From assembly GCA_026002935.1 (NCBI GenBank), contig BPGH01000002.1:310001-374000 (forward strand): a stretch of DNA of 64,000 bases, read 5' to 3'. The stretch is from Acidimicrobiia bacterium (GTDB lineage: Bacteria; Actinomycetota; Acidimicrobiia; IMCC26256; PALSA-610). This document shows, piece after piece, positions 51,832 through 59,381 of this stretch. The first letter of the stretch is position 1; each line of letters begins with the position of its first letter. A program made the position numbers and the translations under genes. The notes under the pieces were generated by a model that was not told the origin of the DNA, searched no databases, and saw nothing but the letters and a program-made list of their open reading frames with translations.

Positions 51832-53013
51832 ATGCGCCTCGCGCCCGCCCGCACGGCGGCCGTCCTCGCCCTCGCGGGCGCCCTCGTGGCGGCGGCCTGC
51901 TCCGACGGGATCCGGCCGGGCGACGCCGCGCCCACCACCGGCGCGCGCGCCACGACGTCCGCGCCGGCCCCGACGACCTCCCTCGCCGTACCCGGCCGAC
52001 GACTGGGAGACGGTCGACCCGGCCGCCGCCGGGTTCGACGCCGCCGCGCTCGACGCGCTCGCCGGGCAGGCGGAGGCGGCCGGGTCGAGCTGCCTCGTCG
52101 TCACCCGCGACGGCCGCCTCGTCACCGAGCGGTACTGGGGCGGCGCGACGCCCGAGACCGAGCGCGAGGCGTTCTCGGTCACGAAGTCGGTCACGAGCGT
52201 CCTCGTCGGCATCGCGAGCGACGAGGGCGCGCTCGCGCTCGACGACCCCGCCGCCCGCTACGTGCCCGAGTGGGAGGGCACCGCCGCCGAGGCCGTCACC
52301 GTCGAGGACCTGCTCGCAACGACTCGGGCCGGCACTGGGACTTCGAGACCGACTACGGGCAGATGGCGATCCGCGAGCGCGACAAGACCGCGTTCGCGAT
52401 CGGCCTCGCGCAGGACCACGCGCCCGGCGAGGTGTGGGCCTACAACAACTCGGCCATCCAGACGCTCGACGCGGTGCTCGAGGCCGCGACCGGCGAGGAC
52501 CCGGTCGAGTACGCCGCGACGCACCTGTTCGAGCCGATCGGGATGCGCCACTCGCGCCTCACCCGCGACGCGGCGGGCAACGCGCTGATGTTCATGGGGT
52601 TGCGCACCACCTGCCGTGACCTCGCGCGCTTCGGGCTGCTGATGCTGCGCGGCGGCGAGTGGGACGGCGAACAGGTCGTGTCGCGCGAGTACGTCGAGGC
52701 GGCCACGGGTGCGCCGTCCACCCCGCTCAACGCGGCGTACGGGTACCTGTTCTGGCTCAACCGCGAGGGCCGGATCGGCTCGCCCCGCCTCGCGACCACC
52801 GGCCGCGACGACGGGTCGTCGTTCGACGGGCAGCTCGTGGCGGGTGCACCGGAGGACACCTTCTTCGCGCTCGGCTTCCGCAACCAGGTCGTCGCGGTCA
52901 TGCCGTCCGCCGGCGTCGTCGCCGTGCGCATGGGCGACGCGCCGCCCCCCGGCGCGCCCTTCGACCAGTCGACGCTCACCCTGGGCGTCCTGGCCGCGCT
53001 GACGGGCCGGTGA
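51832..53013 (+). CDS. Serine hydrolase (beta-lactamase/DD-peptidase fold) lipoprotein, two compensating frameshifts
   Basis: About 393 residues. The signal ends at VAAACSDG (lipobox Cys), followed by a Thr/Ala/Pro-rich linker. The beta-lactamase-like domain has FSVTKSVTSVLVG (SxxK, nucleophile Ser), WAYNNSAIQTLDAVLE (YxN) and a C-terminal GDAPPPGAPFD region. The middle third (from about 51985 to 52317) is one frame off; one extra base near 51985 and one missing near 52317 restore SLAVPADDWETVD and NDSGRHWDFETDYG. These are likely sequence errors. Class C beta-lactamase, esterase and EstB-like enzymes share this fold. The next gene overlaps its stop (GTGA). Confidence 0.83.
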   Translation: MRLAPARTAAVLALAGALVAAACSDGIRPGDAAPTTGARATTSAPAPTTSLAVPGRRLGDGRPGRRRVRRRRARRARRAGGGGRVELPRRHPRRPPRHRAVLGRRDARDRARGVLGHEVGHERPRRHRERRGRARARRPRRPLRARVGGHRRRGRHRRGPARNDSGRHWDFETDYGQMAIRERDKTAFAIGLAQDHAPGEVWAYNNSAIQTLDAVLEAATGEDPVEYAATHLFEPIGMRHSRLTRDAAGNALMFMGLRTTCRDLARFGLLMLRGGEWDGEQVVSREYVEAATGAPSTPLNAAYGYLFWLNREGRIGSPRLATTGRDDGSSFDGQLVAGAPEDTFFALGFRNQVVAVMPSAGVVAVRMGDAPPPGAPFDQSTLTLGVLAALTGR

Positions 53014-54254
53014 GCGGGCCGACCCCGGCCGGCGCCACCCCGCCGGCGGACGACGACGCCGCCGATCCCGTCGCGGACGACCTCGCGGACGCGTACGTGT
53101 GGGGCTTCCCCCTCCTCGCGATCCACCGCACCCGGGCCGGGCACGGCCCGGCCGGGGTGATGCACCACCGTCGGCGCCTCAGCACCGCGGCCGACCGCAC
53201 CGTCGTCGCGCCGAACAACGACACGCTCTACTCGTCGGGGTTCTTCGACCTGCGCCGCGGCGACCTCGTCATCGACGTCCCGCCCCTCGACCCGGCGCGC
53301 TACTGGTCGGTGATGCTGCTCGACGCGTACACGAACGTGCAGTACGTGTGCCGGCGGCTGCACGGCTCGGCGGGGGCAACGGTGCGGGTGCGGCTGGACC
53401 CGCACACCCCACCCGACCCCGACCGCCCGCACGAGGTCGTGCCCGTCGCGACCCCGACCGTCTGGGTGCTCGCACGGGTCGTGGTCGACGGCCCCGACGA
53501 CCTCGACGCCGCGGCCGCCGTACAGGCGGCGCTGCGCGTCGAGCAGGACCCGCGACCGGCACCGGCGCCCGCCGCACGGGCCGGATCGCCGGCGCCGCGC
53601 GGCGGCGACGACGGCGACTGGCTCGCGGCGCTCGCCGACGCGCTGGCCGAGGACCCGCCCGCGCCGTGGGACGTGCCGCCGCCGGCCGCGCTCGGCACGC
53701 TGCTCGCCGGACCGCCCGCCGATCCCGACGCCGTCGCCGAGGGCCGCCGCCGCGGCGCCCGCCGCATCCGCCGCCACGGGCTCGGGGCCGACGTGCACGG
53801 CAACGGCTGGGGCACGCGCCGGCGCGGCGCCGACTACGGCGGCGACCCCCTCGTGCGCGCGGCGGTCGCCCGCTTCGCGCTCGCCGCGCACCTCCCGGCC
53901 GAGAACCGCACCTACACCCGACCCCACGACGGGCGCCAGGGCGCGACGCTGCGGTTCGGCCCCGGCGACGCCCCACCGGTGCACGGCTTCTGGTCGCTGT
54001 GCTGCTACGGCACCGACGGGTTCTTCGTCCCCAACGAGCTCGGCCGCCACAGCGTCGGCAACCGCACCGCGGGCCTGCGGCGCGACCCCGACGGCGGCCT
54101 CACGATCGACCTCGGGCCGCGCCCGCCCGCGGACCCGGCGAACTGGCTGCCGACCCCCGAGGGGCCGTGCGTCCTCGCGCTGCGCGCGTACGAGGGCGGC
54201 CCCGAGGTCGTCGCGGCGCGGTGGTTCCCGCCCGACCTCGGCCCGGCCCGCTGA
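53010..54254 (+). CDS. DUF1254/DUF1214-type protein
   Basis: A 414-residue protein of the DUF1254-DUF1214 family. The N-terminal domain has DAYVWGFPLLAIHRTR near residue 28, TVVAPNNDTLYSSGFFDL near 65 and PARYWSVMLLDAYTNVQYV near 95, all diagnostic. A Pro/Ala-rich middle region follows, then the C-terminal domain (ENRTYTRPHDGRQGATLRFG, VHGFWSLCCYGTDGFFVPN, TPEGPCVLALRAYEG). Usual members are exported, but no clear signal peptide is visible here. The function of the family is unknown. The GTG start overlaps the serine hydrolase stop by 4 bp, coupling the two. Confidence 0.87.
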   Translation: MSGPTPAGATPPADDDAADPVADDLADAYVWGFPLLAIHRTRAGHGPAGVMHHRRRLSTAADRTVVAPNNDTLYSSGFFDLRRGDLVIDVPPLDPARYWSVMLLDAYTNVQYVCRRLHGSAGATVRVRLDPHTPPDPDRPHEVVPVATPTVWVLARVVVDGPDDLDAAAAVQAALRVEQDPRPAPAPAARAGSPAPRGGDDGDWLAALADALAEDPPAPWDVPPPAALGTLLAGPPADPDAVAEGRRRGARRIRRHGLGADVHGNGWGTRRRGADYGGDPLVRAAVARFALAAHLPAENRTYTRPHDGRQGATLRFGPGDAPPVHGFWSLCCYGTDGFFVPNELGRHSVGNRTAGLRRDPDGGLTIDLGPRPPADPANWLPTPEGPCVLALRAYEGGPEVVAARWFPPDLGPAR

Positions 54255-54317
54255 CCCCGCCCGGGCCCGCCGGCCCCGCCGCCCCGTCTCCCCGCGGCCG
54301 GTACCCTCGGCCGCGCC

Positions 54318-55074
54318 ATGACCGCCGACCTCGACACGATCGCGGGCTGGTTGCGCGACGCCCGCCACGTGGTGGCACTCACCGGCGCGGGCATCTCGAC
54401 CGAGTCCGGCATCCCCGACTTCCGCGGTCCCGAGGGGGTGTGGACGAAGAACCCCGAGGCCGAGAAGACCGCGACGCTGCAGTACTACCTGGCCGATCCC
54501 GAGGTGCGGCGCCGGGCCTGGCAGAACCGGCTGCGCTCGGAGATGTGGACCGCGGCGCCCAACCCCGCCCACGAGGCCCTCGTCGCCCTGGAGCGCAAGG
54601 GCCGGCTGCACGCGCTCGTCACCCAGAACGTCGACGGCCTCCACCACCGGGCCGGGCAGGACCCCGGCATCGTCGTGGAGATCCACGGCAACGTGCGGGA
54701 GGCGAAGTGCGTCGCGTGCGGCTGGCGGGGCCCGATGGACGCGGTCCTCGCACGCGTCGAGGCCGGCGAGGACGACCCGCCGTGCGAACGCTGCGGCGGC
54801 ATCCTCAAGTCGGCGACGATCAGCTTCGGCGAGAACCTGGTGCCGGAGGACCTCGAGCGGTCGCAGCGGGCGGCGGCCGACGCGGACGTGTTCCTGGCGA
54901 TCGGGACGTCGCTCACGGTCTACCCGGCCGCCGGGCTCCCCGAGATCGCGCTGCGCGGCCGGCGCCCGCCTGGTCGTCATGAACGCCCAGGAGACCCCCT
55001 TCGACCCCGTCGCCGACGCCGTGGTGCGCGACCGGCTCGGCACCGTGCTCCCCGCGCTCGTCGCCCGGGTGTGA
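54318..55074 (+). CDS. Sir2-type NAD-dependent protein deacetylase, one frameshift
   Basis: Sirtuin of about 251 residues, CobB/SIR2 class. The NAD-binding ALTGAGISTESGIPDFRG is at residues 21-38, TQNVDGLHHRAG near 102, the catalytic His in EIHGNVREAKC, zinc ligands CVACGW and CERCGG, and GTSLTVYPAAGLPE near 200. The C-terminus (GARLVVMNAQETPFDPVADAV) is in another frame; one surplus G at about 54957 in GCGCGGCC explains it. A TACCCT hexamer lies 10 nt before the ATG. A hairpin follows the stop. It removes acyl groups from lysines; targets unknown. Confidence 0.9.
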
Positions 55075-55114
55075 GCGGCGGGGCACGCCGGACCCGGGCG
55101 CGGCGCCCCGGGCC

Positions 55115-55136
55115 CCCGGCCGGGAACACGGCCGGG
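55115..55136 (+). terminator. Hairpin after the sirtuin gene
   Basis: An 8-bp perfect stem, cccggccg / cggccggg, with a 6-nt loop, 40 nt after the sirtuin stop and just before the next promoter. No T-run. Confidence 0.5.
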
Positions 55137-55146
55137 CCCCCGCCCG

Positions 55147-55175
55147 TTGGTGAAACCCGACCGCTGAGGTAGGAT
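55147..55175 (+). promoter_or_regulatory. Promoter with -35 and -10 for the rhodanese-ThiF gene
   Basis: TTGGTG (55147-55152) and TAGGAT (55170-55175) are separated by exactly 17 bp, the clearest two-element promoter seen here. The leader is about 25 nt and contains CGGAG before the ATG at 55207, so this gene is not leaderless. Confidence 0.65.
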
Positions 55176-55206
55176 TTCGAGGTCCCGACCCCCGGAGTGG
55201 CGAACG

Positions 55207-56388
55207 ATGGCCGGCTTCCGCGAGCTGCTGCAGCAGACCAAGGCCCAGATCCGCGAGATCGACCCGGCCGCGGCCGAGGAACGCCTGGCGCAGGCGACGT
55301 TCCTCGACGTGCGCGAACAGGACGAGTTCGAGCAGGGGATGATCCCCGGCGCCGTCTTCATCCCCCGCGGCCACCTCGAGAGCCAGGTCGAGAACCGCAT
55401 CCCCGACCGCGACACCCCGATCGTCGTCTACTGCGCGGGCGGGGTGCGCTCGGCGTTCGCCGCCAAGACGCTCGCCGAGCTCGGCTACCGCGACGTCGTG
55501 TCGATGGCCGGCGGCTTCGGCCGGTGGAAGAACGAGGGGCGGCCGTGGGTCACCCCGGCGGTGCTCAACCCCGAGCAGCGCAACCGCTACCACCGCCACA
55601 TCCTGCTGCCGGAGGTGGGCGAGGAGGGCCAGCAGAAGCTGCTCGGCGCGCGCGTGCTCCTCCTCGGCGCCGGCGGCCTCGGCTCCCCGGCCGCGCTCTA
55701 CCTGGCGGCCGCGGGCGTGGGCACGCTCGGCATCGTCGACATGGACGTCGTCGACCAGTCGAACCTGCAGCGCCAGATCCTCCACAACGTCGAGCGGGTC
55801 GGCGAGCGGAAGGTCGACAGCGCGAAGAAGACCCTCACGGCGCTCAACCCCGACGTCGACGTCGTCACCTACGACGTCCGCTTCGGCGCCGACAACATCC
55901 TCGACATCCTCGACGGCTACGACGTCGTGGTCGACGGCACCGACAACTTCCCCACCCGCTACCTGCTCAACGACGCCTCGCTGATCAAGCGGATCCCGGT
56001 CGTGCACGGCTCGATCTTCCGCTTCGAGGGCCAGGTGACGGTCTTCGACCCGTACAACGGGCCGTGCTACCGGTGCCTGCTGCCGGAGCCGCCGCCGCCC
56101 GAGCTCGCCCCGTCGTGCGCCGAGGCCGGCGTGCTCGGCGTGCTGCCCGGCATCGTCGGGTCGATCCAGGCGCTGGAGGCGATCAAGCTGATCCTCGGCC
56201 TCGGCGACCCGCTGCGCGGCCGGCTCCTCGCCTACGACGCGCTGGAGCAGTCGTTCCGCACGTTCAAGGTGCGGCGCGACCCCCGGTGCCCGGCCTGCGG
56301 GGAGGGCGCGCAGATCGTGATCGCCGAGTACGACGAGCACTGCCTCCCGCACGCCGTCCTCGCCGACGGGTCCACCACCGGCCACTGA
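55207..56388 (+). CDS. Rhodanese-ThiF/MoeB fusion, sulfur-carrier adenylyltransferase
   Basis: A 393-residue protein with an N-terminal rhodanese domain (residues 1-115; active-site loop VVYCAGGVRSAF with persulfide Cys near residue 78) and an E1-like MoeB/ThiF domain (about 120-390): RYHRHILLPEVGEEGQ, nucleotide loop LLLGAGGLGSPAALYLA, DQSNLQRQILH, GTDNFPTRYLLN, and zinc Cys pairs CYRC and CPAC. Actinobacterial MoeZ proteins have the same two domains in the opposite order. It would activate a ubiquitin-like sulfur carrier (MoaD, ThiS or CysO type) and supply sulfur. No carrier gene is adjacent. The first 15 residues are an extra helix. Confidence 0.9.
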   Translation: MAGFRELLQQTKAQIREIDPAAAEERLAQATFLDVREQDEFEQGMIPGAVFIPRGHLESQVENRIPDRDTPIVVYCAGGVRSAFAAKTLAELGYRDVVSMAGGFGRWKNEGRPWVTPAVLNPEQRNRYHRHILLPEVGEEGQQKLLGARVLLLGAGGLGSPAALYLAAAGVGTLGIVDMDVVDQSNLQRQILHNVERVGERKVDSAKKTLTALNPDVDVVTYDVRFGADNILDILDGYDVVVDGTDNFPTRYLLNDASLIKRIPVVHGSIFRFEGQVTVFDPYNGPCYRCLLPEPPPPELAPSCAEAGVLGVLPGIVGSIQALEAIKLILGLGDPLRGRLLAYDALEQSFRTFKVRRDPRCPACGEGAQIVIAEYDEHCLPHAVLADGSTTGH

Positions 56389-56481
56389 CGCCGCCGGGTC
56401 GCCGCGGCCCGGATCGCCCGCGGACCGGGTTTCGCGGGCCCGAGCGCGCATGCGTGCGGGCCGCTGACCGATGATGGGGGC

Positions 56482-57726
56482 ATGAAGCTGCTCCGCCCCC
56501 TGCTCGCCGCGGCGCTCGCGGCCGCCGCGCTGGCCGTGGCGGCCCCGCCGGCCGGCGCCGGCCCCAGCGTCGACGTGCGCGCGTTCGGCCCCGCCCCCGC
56601 GCTCGGCGCGCCCGACGTCCCGCTCAACGGCCGGATCGTCGACGTCGCCGCCCACCCGACCCGCAACGGGTACTGGCTGCTCGGCCGGGACGGCGGCGTG
56701 TTCTCCTACGGCGTGCCGTTCCACGGCTCGACCGGCGGGATGCGCCTGAACTCGCCGGTGAACGCGATGGCGCCCACGCCGACCGGCAACGGCTACTGGT
56801 TCAGCGCCGACGACGGCGGCGTGTTCAGCTTCGGCGACGCGCGCTTCTTCGGCTCGATGGGCGGCCTCCCCCTCAACTCGCCGGTCGTCGGCATGGCCGC
56901 GCGGCCCCAGGGCGACGGGTACTGGCTCGTCGCGCGCGACGGTGGCGTGTTCAGCTTCGGCAACGCGCGCTTCCACGGTTCCCTCGCCGGCGTGTGGACC
57001 GGCACGCACGTGGTCGGCATCGCCGCGTCGCGCACCGGCAACGGCTACGTGCTGCTCGGCGCCAACGGCGCGATGTTCTCGTTCGGCGACGCGCCGCGCC
57101 TCACCGCCGCCCCGATGCCGCAGGGCGCGGCCGACATCACGCTGACGCGCAGCGGCAACGGCGCCTGGGTGGTCGGCACCGACGGCGCGGTCTACGCGTA
57201 CGGCGACGCGCCGTTCCGCGGCGGCGCGAACGACGCCGGCCGCGTCGGGGCGGGCATCGCGGCGTCGGCGTCCGCCGGCGGGTACTGGGTGGCGCTCGTC
57301 CCGCGCCCGCCGGCCGCGGGCCCGCCGCTGCCGCCCGGCTCCGGCGAGGGGCGGCGCATCGTCTACTCCAACTCGATGCAGCGCGTCTGGCTGGTCGAGG
57401 CCGACGGTGTCCCGTCCCACTCGTTCCTCGTGTCGGGCAAGCGCGGGGTCCCCGCGCCGGGCACCTACCGGGTGTTCTCCAAGTCGACCATGTCGAGCGC
57501 GAAGGGCGGCACGCTCCGCCTGCCGTACATGACGCGCTTCGCGTGGGGGAAGTCGCTCGCCATCGGGTTCCACGGCATCCCGCTGCGGGGCGACGGCACG
57601 CCGATCCAGTCCGACTCGGAGCTCGGCCAGTTCCGCAGCGCCGGGTGCGTGCGCATGAACCAGCAGGACGTCAAGACGCTGTTCTTCTGGGCGCCGGTCG
57701 GCACCACGGTGGTCGTGACGCCCTGA
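56482..57726 (+). CDS. L,D-transpeptidase with N-terminal propeller repeats
   Basis: A 414-residue exported protein. The signal peptide (1-26) ends PPAGAGP. Residues about 45-280 form six repeats of about 40 residues with the pattern GYW-L-hydrophobic-DGGVFSFGDARFxGS (for example GYWFSADDGGVFSFGDARF), probably a beta-propeller. After a Pro-rich linker the YkuD L,D-transpeptidase domain begins near 292 (IVYSNSMQRVWLVEADG) and carries the catalytic block IGFHGIPLRGDG and SAGCVRMNQQD (Cys near 391). It would cross-link peptidoglycan, or attach proteins, outside the membrane. No ribosome-binding site stands out apart from GGGGG. It is convergent with pepA. Confidence 0.88.
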   Translation: MKLLRPLLAAALAAAALAVAAPPAGAGPSVDVRAFGPAPALGAPDVPLNGRIVDVAAHPTRNGYWLLGRDGGVFSYGVPFHGSTGGMRLNSPVNAMAPTPTGNGYWFSADDGGVFSFGDARFFGSMGGLPLNSPVVGMAARPQGDGYWLVARDGGVFSFGNARFHGSLAGVWTGTHVVGIAASRTGNGYVLLGANGAMFSFGDAPRLTAAPMPQGAADITLTRSGNGAWVVGTDGAVYAYGDAPFRGGANDAGRVGAGIAASASAGGYWVALVPRPPAAGPPLPPGSGEGRRIVYSNSMQRVWLVEADGVPSHSFLVSGKRGVPAPGTYRVFSKSTMSSAKGGTLRLPYMTRFAWGKSLAIGFHGIPLRGDGTPIQSDSELGQFRSAGCVRMNQQDVKTLFFWAPVGTTVVVTP

Positions 57727-57738
57727 CGCGCGCGGCGT

Positions 57739-57759
57739 CCCGGGCCGGCCGCGCCCGGG
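57739..57759. terminator. Hairpin between L,D-transpeptidase and pepA
   Basis: A 7-bp perfect stem cccgggc / gcccggg with a 7-nt loop in the 36-bp space between two convergent stop codons; no T-run. Confidence 0.5.
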
Positions 57760-57762
57760 GCG

Positions 57763-59253
57763 TCAGGGCTTCTCGAAGGTGCGGGCGAGCTCGAGCAGCG
57801 TCCGGACGCCGAAGCCGGTGCCGCCCTTGGCGACGTAGCCGTCGTCGGCACCCGCGCGCGCCGGGCCCGCGATGTCGAGGTGCGCCCAGGGCACGTCGCC
57901 GACGAACTCCTTCAGGAACAGCCCGGCGGTGAGCGCGCCGCCGTAGCTGCCGGTGCCGATGTTGCGCACGTCCGCGACCTCGGAGTCGAGCAGCTTGCGG
58001 TACTCGTCGGGCAGCGGAAGCGGCCACACCGACTCCCCCGCCCGGGCCGCGGCGTCGCGCACCTGCGCGACCCAGCCCTCGTGGTTTCCCATCAACCCCG
58101 CGACCTTGTCGCCGAGCGCGACCATGCACGCGCCGGTCAGGGTCGCGAGGTCGACGATCGCCGCGGGTTTCGCCTCCACGGCCATCGACAGCGCGTCGGC
58201 GAGGATCAGCCGGCCCTCCGCGTCGGTGTTGAGCACCTCGACCGTCTTGCCGTTGCGGATCCGCAGCACGTCGCCGGGGCGGATCGCGGTGCCGCTCGGC
58301 ATGTTCTCGACGAGGGGCACGTAGCCGAGCACGCGGACCCGGACCCCGAGGTCGCGCAGCGCCGACATCGCGGCGAGCACCGCGGCGGCGCCCGACATGT
58401 CGGTCTTCATCGTCTCCATGCCCGACGCCGTCTTGATGGACAGGCCGCCCGAGTCGAACACGACCCCCTTGCCGACGAACGCGACCGTGCCGGACGGGCG
58501 CGGCGGCTCGTACGCGAGACGCACGAAGCGGGGCGGGCGCGCGGACCCCTGCCCGACGCCGAGGACGCCGCCGAGGCGCTCGCGCGCGAGCTGCTCGCCG
58601 GCCAGCACGGTGACCCGCAGCCCCGACGCCCGCGCGAGCCGGCGCGCGAGCTTCGCGACGTCGTCGGGCGACTTCGCGGCGGCCGGCTCGTTGACGAGGT
58701 CGCGCGCCCACGCGACCGCCTCGGCGATCCGCGCGCCGCGGGCGAGCGCCTCGCGCACCCGGGCGTCGGCGCGGCCGAGCAGGACGGTCACCTTCGCGAG
58801 CCTCGACGGCGTCGCGTCCGACTTGTAGGTGAGGAACTGGTAGGCGCCGAGCCGCACGCCCTCGGCGAGCGCCTGCGCCGCGGCGTCGGCCGGGAGCGAC
58901 GCGGGTGCGGCGGCGAGCATCGTGGTGGCGGCCCGGGTCACCTTCGCCGCCCGCTTGGCGAGGGCGGCGCCGGCCCGCCGCATCGCCTCGGCGTCGATGC
59001 GGTCCTGGTCGCCGAGGCCGACGAGCACGACGGCCTTGGCGCCGAGGCGCCCGCGGGTCGGCACCGGCAGCGTCTCGCCCCGCTTGCCCTCGAAGCCGGT
59101 CTCGGCCATGAACTCGCCCAGCGCGCCGTCGAGCGCACGGTCGACGACATCCGCGCCCGGACCGAGGCGGCGGTCGGTGAACACCGGCACCGCGAGGAGG
59201 TCGACCCGCACCCGGTCGACGGCGGCCGTGGACGTCTCCAGCGTGAGCGGCAC
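57763..59253 (-). CDS. pepA: Leucyl aminopeptidase, M17 family
   Basis: Zinc-dependent cytosolic aminopeptidase, 496 residues. The N-terminal domain is variable; the catalytic C-terminal domain has VGKGVVFDSGGLSIK near residue 255 (metal-binding Lys and Asp), METMKTDMSGAAAV near 280, and the signature NTDAEGRLILADAL near 340, with ALTAGLFLKEF and PWAHLDIAG near the end. All metal ligands are present. The GTG start is 8 nt from TAGACT (59262-59267), consistent with a leaderless mRNA. It is divergent from metH, with 128 bp between the two start codons. Confidence 0.95.
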   Translation of the reverse strand: MPLTLETSTAAVDRVRVDLLAVPVFTDRRLGPGADVVDRALDGALGEFMAETGFEGKRGETLPVPTRGRLGAKAVVLVGLGDQDRIDAEAMRRAGAALAKRAAKVTRAATTMLAAAPASLPADAAAQALAEGVRLGAYQFLTYKSDATPSRLAKVTVLLGRADARVREALARGARIAEAVAWARDLVNEPAAAKSPDDVAKLARRLARASGLRVTVLAGEQLARERLGGVLGVGQGSARPPRFVRLAYEPPRPSGTVAFVGKGVVFDSGGLSIKTASGMETMKTDMSGAAAVLAAMSALRDLGVRVRVLGYVPLVENMPSGTAIRPGDVLRIRNGKTVEVLNTDAEGRLILADALSMAVEAKPAAIVDLATLTGACMVALGDKVAGLMGNHEGWVAQVRDAAARAGESVWPLPLPDEYRKLLDSEVADVRNIGTGSYGGALTAGLFLKEFVGDVPWAHLDIAGPARAGADDGYVAKGGTGFGVRTLLELARTFEKP

Positions 59254-59381
59254 GGGGCGGGAGTCTACGGGCGGGCCGCACCGCCGCCGCGCCGGAGCGA
59301 ACCGGACAGCCGCGACCGCGGCGCGCGCAACGCCCGCGAATCGGCTCCTGCGGGTGCGCCGCGGCCGCGTACCCTTGCGCG

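Noticed and set aside
59281..59381. Cobalamin or SAM riboswitch before metH
   Set aside because: The -10 hexamer ends 6 nt before the ATG, leaving no leader RNA, and no B12-box or SAM-aptamer pattern is visible.
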